A stretch of DNA of 44,900 nt, from contig CALXTW010000014.1 in NCBI GenBank assembly GCA_944391515.1, positions 1-44,900 of the forward strand, given 5' to 3'. Below the pieces are notes generated by a model that saw only the letters and a list, made by a program, of their open reading frames with translations, was not told the DNA's origin and made no database searches. Shown in pieces: positions 1 through 7,346 of the stretch. The position numbers and the translations under genes were made by a program. The stretch is from an uncultured Alphaproteobacteria bacterium (GTDB taxonomy: Bacteria > Pseudomonadota > Alphaproteobacteria > RF32 > CAG-239). The first letter of the stretch is position 1. Each line of letters opens with the position of its first letter.

Positions 1-409
1 AATTAAGTTTTAATGATAATTATTAGAAATCTAACAATTAATAAGTTCAATTTTATGGTAAAGCTGTTTAAAATCATTATAAAATTTAGTCCGATAATTG
101 CAAAGCAAAAGCACATAATTTTTAAAACATACCTTTAAATTGCTTGTAATTTTATTTTGGCTTTTACTGGAAAATATGATATTCTGATTGCATGTAAATA
201 ATTATTATAAATAAAAAAACCCCGTATATATGTAAGGAAGAAAGTTTGTTTCGTGTTTTGTTGAAAGAGTGTTATCTGGACACCGCCCAAAGTTATTATC
301 TATAACAGGGACCAAAAGTAAGACAAATATAAACAGATGATTATTCCCCAGGGATATGTGGAGGTAAAAAAATCACACATTGTCGAGGCTAGAAATAGAG
401 TAAGGCAAT
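1..409. other. AT-rich non-coding stretch at window start
   Basis: I see no convincing coding region here. The sequence is very AT-rich up to about 230 and more mixed after that. The only structure I can support is a 7-bp inverted repeat (376-382 with 406-412) that reaches the start of the next gene. A promoter for that gene should lie here but I could not fix one with confidence. Confidence 0.5.
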
Positions 410-418
410 GTGAATATT

Positions 419-718
419 ATGAAAAATATTAAAAAAACAGAGAACCTTCTGGTGTTGGCTCTTATATTGTTTATAGGAGCGTTAATTCTTCACCTTTTAG
501 GGTGTCGAACAGCGGCAGAAGTGGTATTGGTTATGGCAACATTGCCAATACCGATGTTTTTGTTTATAGAAGCCTATAAACAAAAACAACATAGATGGTT
601 CTTATGTATTGTTGGAATCATCTTGCTTTTGGTCATTGCCTACGGAATTTACTGTGGGATTATTGACCACCAGCAACGTTTGCAAATTATGCAGATGTTG
701 CAAAAACCACGAGTTTAA
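419..718 (+). CDS. Small hypothetical membrane protein
   Basis: A protein of about 99 residues with a basic N-terminus (MKNIKK) and three hydrophobic stretches that look like membrane helices, the last ending in a short polar tail. I do not recognise a family. The start is uncertain: an in-frame GTG at 410 is 4 bases behind a TAAGG (401-405), whereas the ATG at 419 is 13 bases behind it; ATG was preferred because it gives a typical MKN- start. The gene stands alone and its stop codon lies inside the loop of a terminator hairpin shared with the convergent mutarotase gene. Confidence 0.6.
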   Translation: MKNIKKTENLLVLALILFIGALILHLLGCRTAAEVVLVMATLPIPMFLFIEAYKQKQHRWFLCIVGIILLLVIAYGIYCGIIDHQQRLQIMQMLQKPRV

Positions 719-736
719 CTCACTCGTGGTTTTTTA
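702..736 (+). terminator. Intrinsic terminator between convergent genes
   Basis: ACCACGAG (706-713) pairs with CTCGTGGT (723-730), with a 9-base loop and a run of T from 730. The A-rich 5' flank (702-706) gives a T-run on the other strand too, so it can serve the convergent mutarotase gene as well. Confidence 0.8.
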
Positions 737-744
737 TTTTATAT

Positions 745-1557
745 TTATAGCTTATCAATGCTTATGGTGGTGGTGAGCTTATGGGTGTGGTGCGGAGGCA
801 GAACGATGGCGCTCTCGCCTACATTAGATGGCTCTATGCAAACAAATTGCTTATATTGATTAGGGCTCATTTCCGCCAAATCTTTATTGGGGTTCCATAC
901 AACTGTTGTGTCGGAGCCGTTTTTTTCGATTTTTATCACACGATTGTAGCCTTTATCTATAATCTCAAGAGGCTGTGTTTGCTCTAAAAAAATTCTATCA
1001 ACTTCTCCTATAATATTTAAGTCTTCTTCCTGAGTGGCGTAACTTTGGGTCAGAGAATTTTTATAGCGGTGCCCTGCTAAGCCTTTAATCTCTACATTAT
1101 CAACTGAGCTTACGTTAAAATATGCATGCAAAGCCTCGCTGAAATTTAACGGAGTATCGCCATTATTGGTCGTTTCAAGTGTATATTCTAATTTATCGGT
1201 TATTTTGATTAAAACTCTAGCGGAAAGGTTTAGGTTGTATTGTGCTTCGGGCGAAAGAGACATTTCTGCTTCAATTTGGCGGTCATCGACACTCACATTT
1301 TGCAAATTCCACATTGATAAGCGGGCAAAACCATGGCGGGGCAAATGATTATTCAACTCTTCTTCAGCAAAGCGCGGCCAACAAACAGGAATACCACCGC
1401 GGATAGCCTGAATATTATCAAATTTATTTAAATCTCCTAGCCAAAAAATATCGTGTTCCTCTTTCCTCGGGCGGTAAGACAAAAGATTTCCGCCCCAGAG
1501 AGATATTTGGCACTCAGCCACAGAATTGCATAATTTGATAATACCGTTTTTATTCAT
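745..1557 (-). CDS. D-hexose-6-phosphate mutarotase (aldose 1-epimerase family, YeaD-like)
   Basis: The 270-residue protein should interconvert the alpha and beta anomers of a hexose 6-phosphate, feeding glycolysis or sugar-nucleotide synthesis in the cytosol. It shows the family landmarks in order: RGGIP at 53-57 followed by CWPRF, the LPRHGFAR block with His75, SEALHAYF with His144, and CIEPSN with the likely general base Glu242. Length matches the YeaD group (COG0676) rather than the longer galactose mutarotases. It is a single-gene unit, convergent with the upstream membrane protein. The exact sugar substrate cannot be read from sequence. Confidence 0.88.
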   Translation of the reverse strand: MNKNGIIKLCNSVAECQISLWGGNLLSYRPRKEEHDIFWLGDLNKFDNIQAIRGGIPVCWPRFAEEELNNHLPRHGFARLSMWNLQNVSVDDRQIEAEMSLSPEAQYNLNLSARVLIKITDKLEYTLETTNNGDTPLNFSEALHAYFNVSSVDNVEIKGLAGHRYKNSLTQSYATQEEDLNIIGEVDRIFLEQTQPLEIIDKGYNRVIKIEKNGSDTTVVWNPNKDLAEMSPNQYKQFVCIEPSNVGESAIVLPPHHTHKLTTTISIDKL

Positions 1558-1640
1558 CTCTTACCTCTTGCTTGTTTTATTTAGTAAGTTATAACACGCT
1601 CTTTCTAAAACACCAATAAAACAGCCCCTTTTATACATAA

Positions 1641-1680
1641 AAAATTCCCAGAAATTGTATCATTAATTTCTGGGAATTTT
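1641..1680 (-). terminator. Intrinsic terminator
   Basis: TTCCCAGAAAT and ATTTCTGGGAA form an 11-bp stem around a short loop, flanked by A-run and T-run so it can act on both strands. It directly follows the stop of the minus-strand 61-residue protein. Confidence 0.8.
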
Positions 1681-1866
1681 TTAGTAATTTTTTGATTTGC
1701 GAGGCGTCTTTTTCTTTTTAGACGTACTTTCAATCTGTCTTTCGTATTCATCCATTTTATATTTTGTACGAAAGTCAATATGTTTCATAAATTGAAACAG
1801 GTGGTAGCTCCAAATTATAAATCCAATGCACAAAATTATAAAGGAGACTAAAAGAAAGGTTTTCAT
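1681..1866 (-). CDS. Small single-pass membrane protein, unknown
   Basis: A 61-residue protein: one hydrophobic segment at about residues 3-26, then a charged cytoplasmic tail ending in a cluster of lysines and arginines (KKKKTPRKSKNY). No family recognised. There is no Shine-Dalgarno in front; the leader reads ACTAAAAAATTATTTTTATG and matches the leader type seen at several other small genes in this window. A terminator follows at once, which supports it being a real, separately transcribed gene. Confidence 0.55.
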   Translation of the reverse strand: MKTFLLVSFIILCIGFIIWSYHLFQFMKHIDFRTKYKMDEYERQIESTSKKKKTPRKSKNY

Positions 1867-2039
1867 AAAAATAATTTTTTAGTTTTACATCATAATTTAT
1901 TTGTTGCTTTTTTATAATCAGAAAAATTTACTTTGGCAAGAGATTTAATACCCTCCAAACAACACTATGAAATATCTTGCAGTTTTTTTATGTTTCTGGC
2001 AAACTTTGAGTGTTTCATTTTTGCTTAAAGGAGAAATTT

Positions 2040-2810
2040 ATGGAAAAGTGGGAACAGGCGCTCTATACGTTTTTAGAACGATACATTCATCAAGAATGGT
2101 TTGAAGGAGCTCTTTTATGCGGAAGTTATGCCTCAGGAAACCAAAATGAATTTTCAGATATTGATGTCACAATCATTGCTTCAAATTCTCTTGACTGGCA
2201 GGAAAAATCTAACTGCTATGTCGATGGCTTTTTGATGGAATATACCATTAATCCTATCTTCAGATTTGAAGAATATATGAAGGAATCGCTCAAAGGACAT
2301 AACTACACCAATCAATATCTGCTTTTGTATGGAAAAGTCTTATTTGATACGCATGGAGAAATTCAAAAACTCCGCGAAAAAGCCGCTTTGCAAGTTCAAA
2401 AGCCTTTTGAGGCTCTCTCTGATTATGATAAAAGTTTTATCAAATATTATCTCTGGGACAGGTATGATGAACTCTTGTCTTTGAGCAAAAAAAATTTGCA
2501 TCTGGATTTGCAATATTGGGGCTTGGTGGATGCTCTTATTACCGCTTATTACAACTTTCATAATTTAGCACATATTCCCCATAGTAAAATTGAACAAATT
2601 TTAACAGATCCTCAATTTGCTCAACGCTACCATGTCAAAAACATGCCTCATCCTAACTTTACCCATAAACTTATTGCATGCTTTAAGGCAAAAAATAAAA
2701 AACAAAAACTAGAGACTATTAAAGATTTTTACGATTTTGTGATGAATTCCGATGGGGGATTTGATATTGGTCAATTCATCGGAAAAAGAGAGTTAAAAAA
2801 AAGAGTGTGA
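2040..2810 (+). CDS. Nucleotidyltransferase-domain protein (Pol beta superfamily)
   Basis: A 256-residue protein whose N-terminus carries the nucleotidyltransferase signature GSYASG (28-33) followed by FSDIDVTII, giving the metal-binding aspartates Asp40 and Asp42. The rest is largely helical and resembles the layout of aminoglycoside or small-molecule nucleotidyltransferases, but the substrate is not predictable. The start at 2040 is chosen because AGGAG (2029-2033) sits 6 bases upstream; a GTG at 2010 in frame has no such site. The gene is free-standing, with a convergent neighbour behind a shared terminator. Confidence 0.8.
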   Translation: MEKWEQALYTFLERYIHQEWFEGALLCGSYASGNQNEFSDIDVTIIASNSLDWQEKSNCYVDGFLMEYTINPIFRFEEYMKESLKGHNYTNQYLLLYGKVLFDTHGEIQKLREKAALQVQKPFEALSDYDKSFIKYYLWDRYDELLSLSKKNLHLDLQYWGLVDALITAYYNFHNLAHIPHSKIEQILTDPQFAQRYHVKNMPHPNFTHKLIACFKAKNKKQKLETIKDFYDFVMNSDGGFDIGQFIGKRELKKRV

Positions 2811-2832
2811 CAATTAAATTTCACACTCTTTA
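2793..2832 (-). terminator. Intrinsic terminator between convergent genes
   Basis: AAGAGTGTGA (2801-2810) pairs with TCACACTCTT (2821-2830). On the minus strand eight T follow, so it is a strong terminator for the 2847-3362 gene; the plus-strand tail is weaker. Confidence 0.8.
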
Positions 2833-2846
2833 AGTTTTGCATTTTG

Positions 2847-3362
2847 CTAGATTTTGACCGCCGGATAAAAGGAGGCTTGCGTATTGTTATCAACGTACAT
2901 ACAAGCTCCGTTATCAGAAATTTGTGGATGAACCCCCAAAATTATGTCCTTATTCGGACGACCTGCCAAATCTCCAAATTTGTCATTTTGAGCCATATAC
3001 CAATCATTGGCGAAAGGCTCTCCTCCCAGCTCTTTTATCATATCATTTATAATAAAAATATGATTAAGAACCTTTTTCATAACAAATCGGGGCGGAATAC
3101 AAACCGGACGACCGGCAAACAAGCGTTCCTCACAATAGTTTTTTGCGTCAAAAGGAAACATCTCCGGCGTAGGATGAAGGGATATAATATACCCCTTACA
3201 AATAAATCCCCAAGGCGTACCATGGTTGTTCGCAACTTTTTTACGATAACTTACAAAGCCATCTTCATAAACAATAGGAAATTTATAATACTCTCCCTTA
3301 TGAGAAACTCTATGCCAAAAGCTATCGCTTTGGTCAAACGTTAGTAATGCATAATTTTTCAT
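2847..3362 (-). CDS. Hypothetical protein, possible DUF1566-like (lectin-like) domain
   Basis: A 171-residue protein without a signal peptide. The C-terminal half has a pattern that resembles DUF1566/Lcl_C domains: FDAKNYCEERLFAG, a proline-rich strand (CIPPRF), a helix ending in IND.IKELGG, then DWY and a final YVDNNTQASFYPAVKI. The usual YWSS motif is replaced by DWYMAQND, so this is a tentative fold guess, not an assignment. It has no clear SD; the leader reads CCTAAAATTATTTTAGAGATG. It forms a single-gene unit with its own terminator. Confidence 0.6.
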   Translation of the reverse strand: MKNYALLTFDQSDSFWHRVSHKGEYYKFPIVYEDGFVSYRKKVANNHGTPWGFICKGYIISLHPTPEMFPFDAKNYCEERLFAGRPVCIPPRFVMKKVLNHIFIINDMIKELGGEPFANDWYMAQNDKFGDLAGRPNKDIILGVHPQISDNGACMYVDNNTQASFYPAVKI

Positions 3363-3450
3363 CTCTAAAATAATTTTAGGTTACACAATTATTGATTTTA
3401 TTGTCATAATAAATAATTAAAATCAATAAAGAGTCAAGACCCTAACTATT

Positions 3451-3756
3451 TTACTTCTCACTCAAGCTTTGCAAGCTATTGATTATGTTTGATGTGATGT
3501 TTTGGGCTTCAGAATCAATACCGGCAGCTTCTAGCGCCAATTTTTTGATACAGGTGTTGACAATCTCATCTTTGGTGACGGTCATGGTTTGGCTAAACAA
3601 TGTGCCGTTTTGCAATTTGCTTTGCGCTTCACTCAAGGCACAAGCTCTGAATTTTTCCTCCGGCGTTGCGGTGCTGCTAACTGTAATGTATTTATTAAAT
3701 TCTGCACAACCACTTAAAATGGCAACCAAGCCTAAAATGGTAATATAATTCTTCAT
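3451..3756 (-). CDS. Small lipoprotein, unknown
   Basis: A 101-residue protein with a lipoprotein signal peptide: a hydrophobic core followed by the lipobox LSGC, so Cys17 should be lipidated after cleavage by signal peptidase II. The mature part is short, polar and helical (SEAQSKLQNG, KKLALEAAG) and contains two further cysteines, at 38 and 69, that could form a disulfide in the periplasm. The start has an AGGAAAAG-type ribosome site just upstream. No family recognised. Confidence 0.75.
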   Translation of the reverse strand: MKNYITILGLVAILSGCAEFNKYITVSSTATPEEKFRACALSEAQSKLQNGTLFSQTMTVTKDEIVNTCIKKLALEAAGIDSEAQNITSNIINSLQSLSEK

Positions 3757-3888
3757 CTTTTCCTCGTTTGTTGTCTTTAATTTGTATTTAATGTAATCGC
3801 AATTATTTAATTTTTTATTGCCATTTTATTTTTACGCTAAGTTAATTTTTTAATCCTATCTTAAAATCATTATTGGAGGATAAATGTT

Positions 3889-4293
3889 ATGAATAAATTA
3901 GAAATTTATGAAGATATCATCAAAAAATATATGACTGCTTTGGCTCATTGTGATTTGGACGGATTATGTCAATTATTTGCTCCAGAAGCAAAAGTTTATT
4001 CACCTTTATTGGGATGGATTGAACCAAGAGCTTTCTTTGAAAAAATGTGCCTACTCTCCGATGTGGAGAAATCTTCGCAAATTCCGCACAACACCCTCCT
4101 CAGCACAGAAAACAAACCTGTAATGATAAAACATTTTACATATCATTGGGTGGTTAAAGACGGAAGACAAACAACTTTTGAAGTTTGCGATGTATTTGAA
4201 TTTAATGAAAACAACTTAATTTCAAAAGAAACTATTTTATACGATACTCATCAACTGCGTTTGGATATGAATGGCAATCCTTTGGATTTTTAA
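3889..4293 (+). CDS. NTF2-like (SnoaL-fold) protein
   Basis: A 134-residue protein with the outline of the NTF2/SnoaL fold: a long N-terminal helix (EIYEDIIKKYMTALAHCD), the strand-turn DLDGLCQLFAPEAKVYSP, then alternating beta strands rich in aromatic residues (FTYHWVVKDGRQTTFEVCDVFEFNE cut here into its parts). Members of this superfamily bind or isomerise small hydrophobic ligands, and many are uncharacterised. The start is set by GGAGG at 3875-3879. The gene stands alone upstream of the EF-Tu-like gene, which has its own promoter. Confidence 0.65.
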   Translation: MNKLEIYEDIIKKYMTALAHCDLDGLCQLFAPEAKVYSPLLGWIEPRAFFEKMCLLSDVEKSSQIPHNTLLSTENKPVMIKHFTYHWVVKDGRQTTFEVCDVFEFNENNLISKETILYDTHQLRLDMNGNPLDF

Positions 4294-4316
4294 CATTTTT
4301 GATATCATAATTACTC

Positions 4317-4345
4317 TTGACAAGAAATATTATCCAGTGTAGGTA
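4317..4345 (+). promoter_or_regulatory. Predicted sigma-70 type promoter for the EF-Tu-like gene
   Basis: TTGACA (4317-4322), a 17-base spacer and TAGGTA (4340-4345). The -35 is perfect and the -10 is weak. A start near 4352 would give a leader of about 29 bases with no Shine-Dalgarno. Confidence 0.45.
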
Positions 4346-4380
4346 ATTTCTTTAACGTTTTACTATTTAAATTATTTATT

Positions 4381-4911
4381 ATGGAAAAAGTAGTAGTTCT
4401 CGTTACGCTTAGAAATTGTAATGGCTCTAGAGTAAATGCCTTTTATGAAGGTAAAGTAATGCAGGGAAAGCTTCAGGTAGAAGACAAACTGAAACTCTTG
4501 AACAACGATTTTACAAAGATGAAAGAGGGTATTGTCACGACAATATGCCTTAATGGGAAAATTGTTAAAGAAGCTGATACTGGAGATTTAATTAATCTTA
4601 AGTTTTCCTTATTTGACAAGGGTGCTTTTGTTTTAACAAATGATCTATCTTTGCTACACCATGAATGTATTCTGGAATTCGATGATGTAAAAGAGTTAAG
4701 TGATTTTGTTGATAAGTACTTAACGCTTTACTTTCCAGATGACTTCAATTTTTCAAGTTTGGGCAAAATCGGCAAGAAGATTGATAGTCTAAAACAAAAC
4801 TCTCAAATTCAACTTGAACTTTTGTATCCGTTTTATTTATATATCGGACAGAAAGTGGAATTGGAACTTGGAGATAAGTCTATCTGTGGCAAAGTTGTTA
4901 AAATTATTTAA
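4381..4911 (+). CDS. GTPase-less EF-Tu-like protein (domains II and III only)
   Basis: A 176-residue protein that resembles the two beta-barrels of elongation factor Tu without the G domain. Residues 22-90 follow EF-Tu domain II: YEGKVMQGKLQVEDKLKLL, a CLNGK turn, ADTGDLINLKF (the GDNVGLLL region) and KGAFVLTN (the RGQVL region). Residues 146-176 follow the last strands of domain III: LELLYPFYLYIGQKVELEL then GDKSICGKVVKII, comparable to the ELIHPI and GGRTVGAGVV blocks. No P-loop, NKxD or other GTP motif is present. It has no SD, its own promoter and its own terminator. Function is unknown; aminoacyl-tRNA or nucleic-acid binding is only a family-based guess. Confidence 0.65.
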   Translation: MEKVVVLVTLRNCNGSRVNAFYEGKVMQGKLQVEDKLKLLNNDFTKMKEGIVTTICLNGKIVKEADTGDLINLKFSLFDKGAFVLTNDLSLLHHECILEFDDVKELSDFVDKYLTLYFPDDFNFSSLGKIGKKIDSLKQNSQIQLELLYPFYLYIGQKVELELGDKSICGKVVKII

Positions 4912-4919
4912 GTTAACGC

Positions 4920-4944
4920 AACCTCTCTTAGGAGAGGTTTTTTT
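4920..4944 (+). terminator. Intrinsic terminator
   Basis: AACCTCTC (4920-4927) pairs with GAGAGGTT (4932-4939) with a 4-base loop, followed by a T-run. It ends the EF-Tu-like transcript. Confidence 0.8.
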
Positions 4945-5722
4945 ATTGAAGTAATACTAAACTCGCCACAAAGTCAGCAATTTTTCGGTCTAAATCTTCT
5001 AAATTATGCGGGTGCTCATAAATATGGGTGCAATCTGACAAAATACAGAGTGTTTTTGGGGCGGTGATTTGCTCATAAAAATTTTGGTTATTCTCTGGCA
5101 AAGAGGACCTATCTTTATCTCCCGTGATGAGAAGTATCGGCTTTTGAAAAGACGGAACCAAAGAGTAGAAGTCATATTTTTGTAGCTCTTGCAGATAGGT
5201 TTCATCCAAAAAACATTGGCGGTTTTCTTGAGTGCGGGTTAGCCCAGTGCTTAAAAGTGTTTGATAAAATTCGGGGGCAAATTTTTGTGTATTATCAAGT
5301 AATTCTTTGCCGCTAAATATGGAAGAAACCAAAATCAAACCTTCGATGAAATTGGGGTTTTGAAGTGCATAATTAAGGACTGCCGAACCACCCAAAGAAT
5401 GCCCGGCAAATAAAAACGGCGGCTTAAAATCGGGAAGATTTTTGGCCCAAGCTATTACTTCTGCCAAATCCTCACAAAAATCACTCAAAGTAGCACAACG
5501 CATGTCATTGTGGCTTTTGCCACGAGAATTGCGACAATCAAAACTGATAACCGTATAACCTTGATTTTGTAACGATTTCACGATTTGCAGAATTACTCCT
5601 TGTTCCTTATAGCCGGTTATCCCATGGCAAACAAAGGCATATTGTTTTTTTGTTGCACCGAGAGGGCTATCAACCTTTAGGCAAAGAGTTTGCTGTTTTG
5701 AATTTTGAATAAAATATTCCAT
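4943..5722 (-). CDS. Alpha/beta-fold hydrolase
   Basis: A 259-residue serine hydrolase of the alpha/beta fold. The oxyanion motif HG is at 33-34, the nucleophile elbow GHSLGG puts Ser109 at the active site, the acid is in TGDKD (Asp202 or Asp204), and the histidine is His233 in CTHIYEH. The sequence VISFDCRNSRGKSH is typical of esterase or acylglycerol-lipase-like members. There is no signal peptide, so it should act in the cytosol. Substrate unknown. It lies upstream-to-downstream next to the HEXXH protein but 44 bases apart. Confidence 0.82.
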   Translation of the reverse strand: MEYFIQNSKQQTLCLKVDSPLGATKKQYAFVCHGITGYKEQGVILQIVKSLQNQGYTVISFDCRNSRGKSHNDMRCATLSDFCEDLAEVIAWAKNLPDFKPPFLFAGHSLGGSAVLNYALQNPNFIEGLILVSSIFSGKELLDNTQKFAPEFYQTLLSTGLTRTQENRQCFLDETYLQELQKYDFYSLVPSFQKPILLITGDKDRSSLPENNQNFYEQITAPKTLCILSDCTHIYEHPHNLEDLDRKIADFVASLVLLQ

Positions 5723-5766
5723 TGGGTTGCTTTCAACTATTTTTTATTCATTCATTTGACTAAACT

Positions 5767-7044
5767 TTAGGCATTCTGTTTTTTGTTGCGGAGATATTGT
5801 TGTATTATTGCATTATTTTGTTTTGTGGCTGAATTATTGCCTTGTCGATGAGATTTTGCACTCATTCTTAATTGTGATGCTCGCAATTTATTACTTATCA
5901 TTATGGAATCTACCATTGCTTCAAAATCTTTCTTGGTTCCATATAGCTCCGGGCGATAAGAAGATTGAACCGATATCAAAGCTTCGCCAGAGCAATAATC
6001 ATAGGAACAATCTTCCCCGGGATGGCTTTCTTGCAATTTTGTTTGCTGTATTTCATCCATACCTTTCACAACTTCTGCAAAGATTTCTCTTGCCATGGCT
6101 TGTTGTACATTACGAGCTTGCGGCGTATACTGTTTATCTTGGGTTTGTTCGCTCATATTGGCAATATCATACTTATTGACAATGGCACCGATATCTTTTC
6201 TTGTTCGCAGTTGATAGTAGTCCAAAGTTGTTTTTTGAGCTTCTTGTGATGGTGATGTCAGAAAAAAAGCAACAAGAGCTGCTGACATTGCCCCTGCTTC
6301 CAACGCATTTTCCGTTGCTCTTTCGGCTTTTACATCCTCCAAACTCATCGGTTTCGACGGCGATTTCTTTGGTGCAGAAAGGCGTGAAATTTCCTCACTA
6401 CTTAAAACGCCTTCTTTCATTAATGCCGGCATTGAAAAACTTTGCTTCGTAATAGCCTGGCAACCGTTATTGTATTGTCCGCCATGAGAAACTTCGTGCG
6501 CTACTAAATGAGTCAAAGAATCTGAAAGCATATTTTTTATTGGTTCTTTTTGAATGAGTTGCTCCAGAGGTTTTATTTTATTGATTTGAGCAAATAATTT
6601 TAAATCTGCCCAATGTTCAAGCGTGGCCTGATTAGGTTGTGTTCCGGTTTGTTGATAATAATTCTCCAAAAATTCTTGAAACCTACTGGTCGGCTCCGTA
6701 ATTTCTTGCTTTTGAGCTGAATTTAACAGTGAAACAATCTCTTCATCTTGGCTTTGTTTTAGTGTTTTAACAATTGTGGCTTTTATCTCTTCATCACTAA
6801 TATAGACAACGTCTCGTGTTGCGTTTTTATCAATTATTTCTCGGTAGCAATTTCCTCCTATGCCCATTCCGGCATATCCGATATAAATTTTTGATAAGTT
6901 AAAGTCACTTTGCTCAGAAGTCGTGGGTGTGATTGCGTTTTCAAAAAGTTTTTGACCATAAGGCGTGGCTTTCAGCTTTGTAATGCTGTTTTGGAGAAGA
7001 GCTTGTAATGCTTTATCTTTGACTTCTAATTTATCTTCCAACAT
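5767..7044 (-). CDS. Hypothetical protein with HEXXH metallopeptidase-like motif
   Basis: A 425-residue protein without signal peptide. LVAHEVSH places a zinc-binding HEXXH at His183-Glu184-His187. About 60 residues later the helix AERATENALEAGAMSA offers a glutamate (Glu245 or Glu249) that could be the third ligand, as in gluzincins. A hydrophobic stretch follows (about 252-263). The C-terminus is polar and rich in Gln, Asn and Lys. I do not recognise the family, and the metallopeptidase call rests on this motif alone. It could be an effector-type protein, but nothing in the sequence proves export. Confidence 0.6.
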   Translation of the reverse strand: MLEDKLEVKDKALQALLQNSITKLKATPYGQKLFENAITPTTSEQSDFNLSKIYIGYAGMGIGGNCYREIIDKNATRDVVYISDEEIKATIVKTLKQSQDEEIVSLLNSAQKQEITEPTSRFQEFLENYYQQTGTQPNQATLEHWADLKLFAQINKIKPLEQLIQKEPIKNMLSDSLTHLVAHEVSHGGQYNNGCQAITKQSFSMPALMKEGVLSSEEISRLSAPKKSPSKPMSLEDVKAERATENALEAGAMSAALVAFFLTSPSQEAQKTTLDYYQLRTRKDIGAIVNKYDIANMSEQTQDKQYTPQARNVQQAMAREIFAEVVKGMDEIQQTKLQESHPGEDCSYDYCSGEALISVQSSYRPELYGTKKDFEAMVDSIMISNKLRASQLRMSAKSHRQGNNSATKQNNAIIQQYLRNKKQNA

Positions 7045-7175
7045 GTTTTCTTATCTTTCTGATTGCTTGTTTTTATCATACCATAGTTTTGGTATTTTTA
7101 CAGCAATTTTATTAAACTCACGGTTTTTTAACCTATTCATGCTAATATTTGCTCATATTTATTCGGAGAAAAATG

Positions 7176-7331
7176 ATGTCTGATGCAAAAGAGAAAAAAA
7201 ATACCGCACACGGCCCACGCAGCAAAGAAAGATTTGAACGTGAGGCCAAGGCATTGCGCAAAAATTTGGAAAAACGCAAAAAACAACAAGCTGAACGTGA
7301 AAAATTAAAAACTAATTCAAAAGAAGACTAA
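7176..7331 (+). CDS. Small highly basic protein upstream of murA
   Basis: A 51-residue, strongly charged protein (KERFEREAKALRKNLEKRKK) that should form one helix; no family recognised. GGAG at 7165-7168 is 7 bases before the ATG at 7176; another ATG sits at 7173. It ends 15 bases before murA and is probably translated from the same message. Short Lys/Glu-rich proteins of this kind are commonly found as conserved hypotheticals in alphaproteobacteria, but its role is unknown. Confidence 0.6.
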   Translation: MSDAKEKKNTAHGPRSKERFEREAKALRKNLEKRKKQQAEREKLKTNSKED

Positions 7332-7346
7332 CTTTGGAGACGGAAT

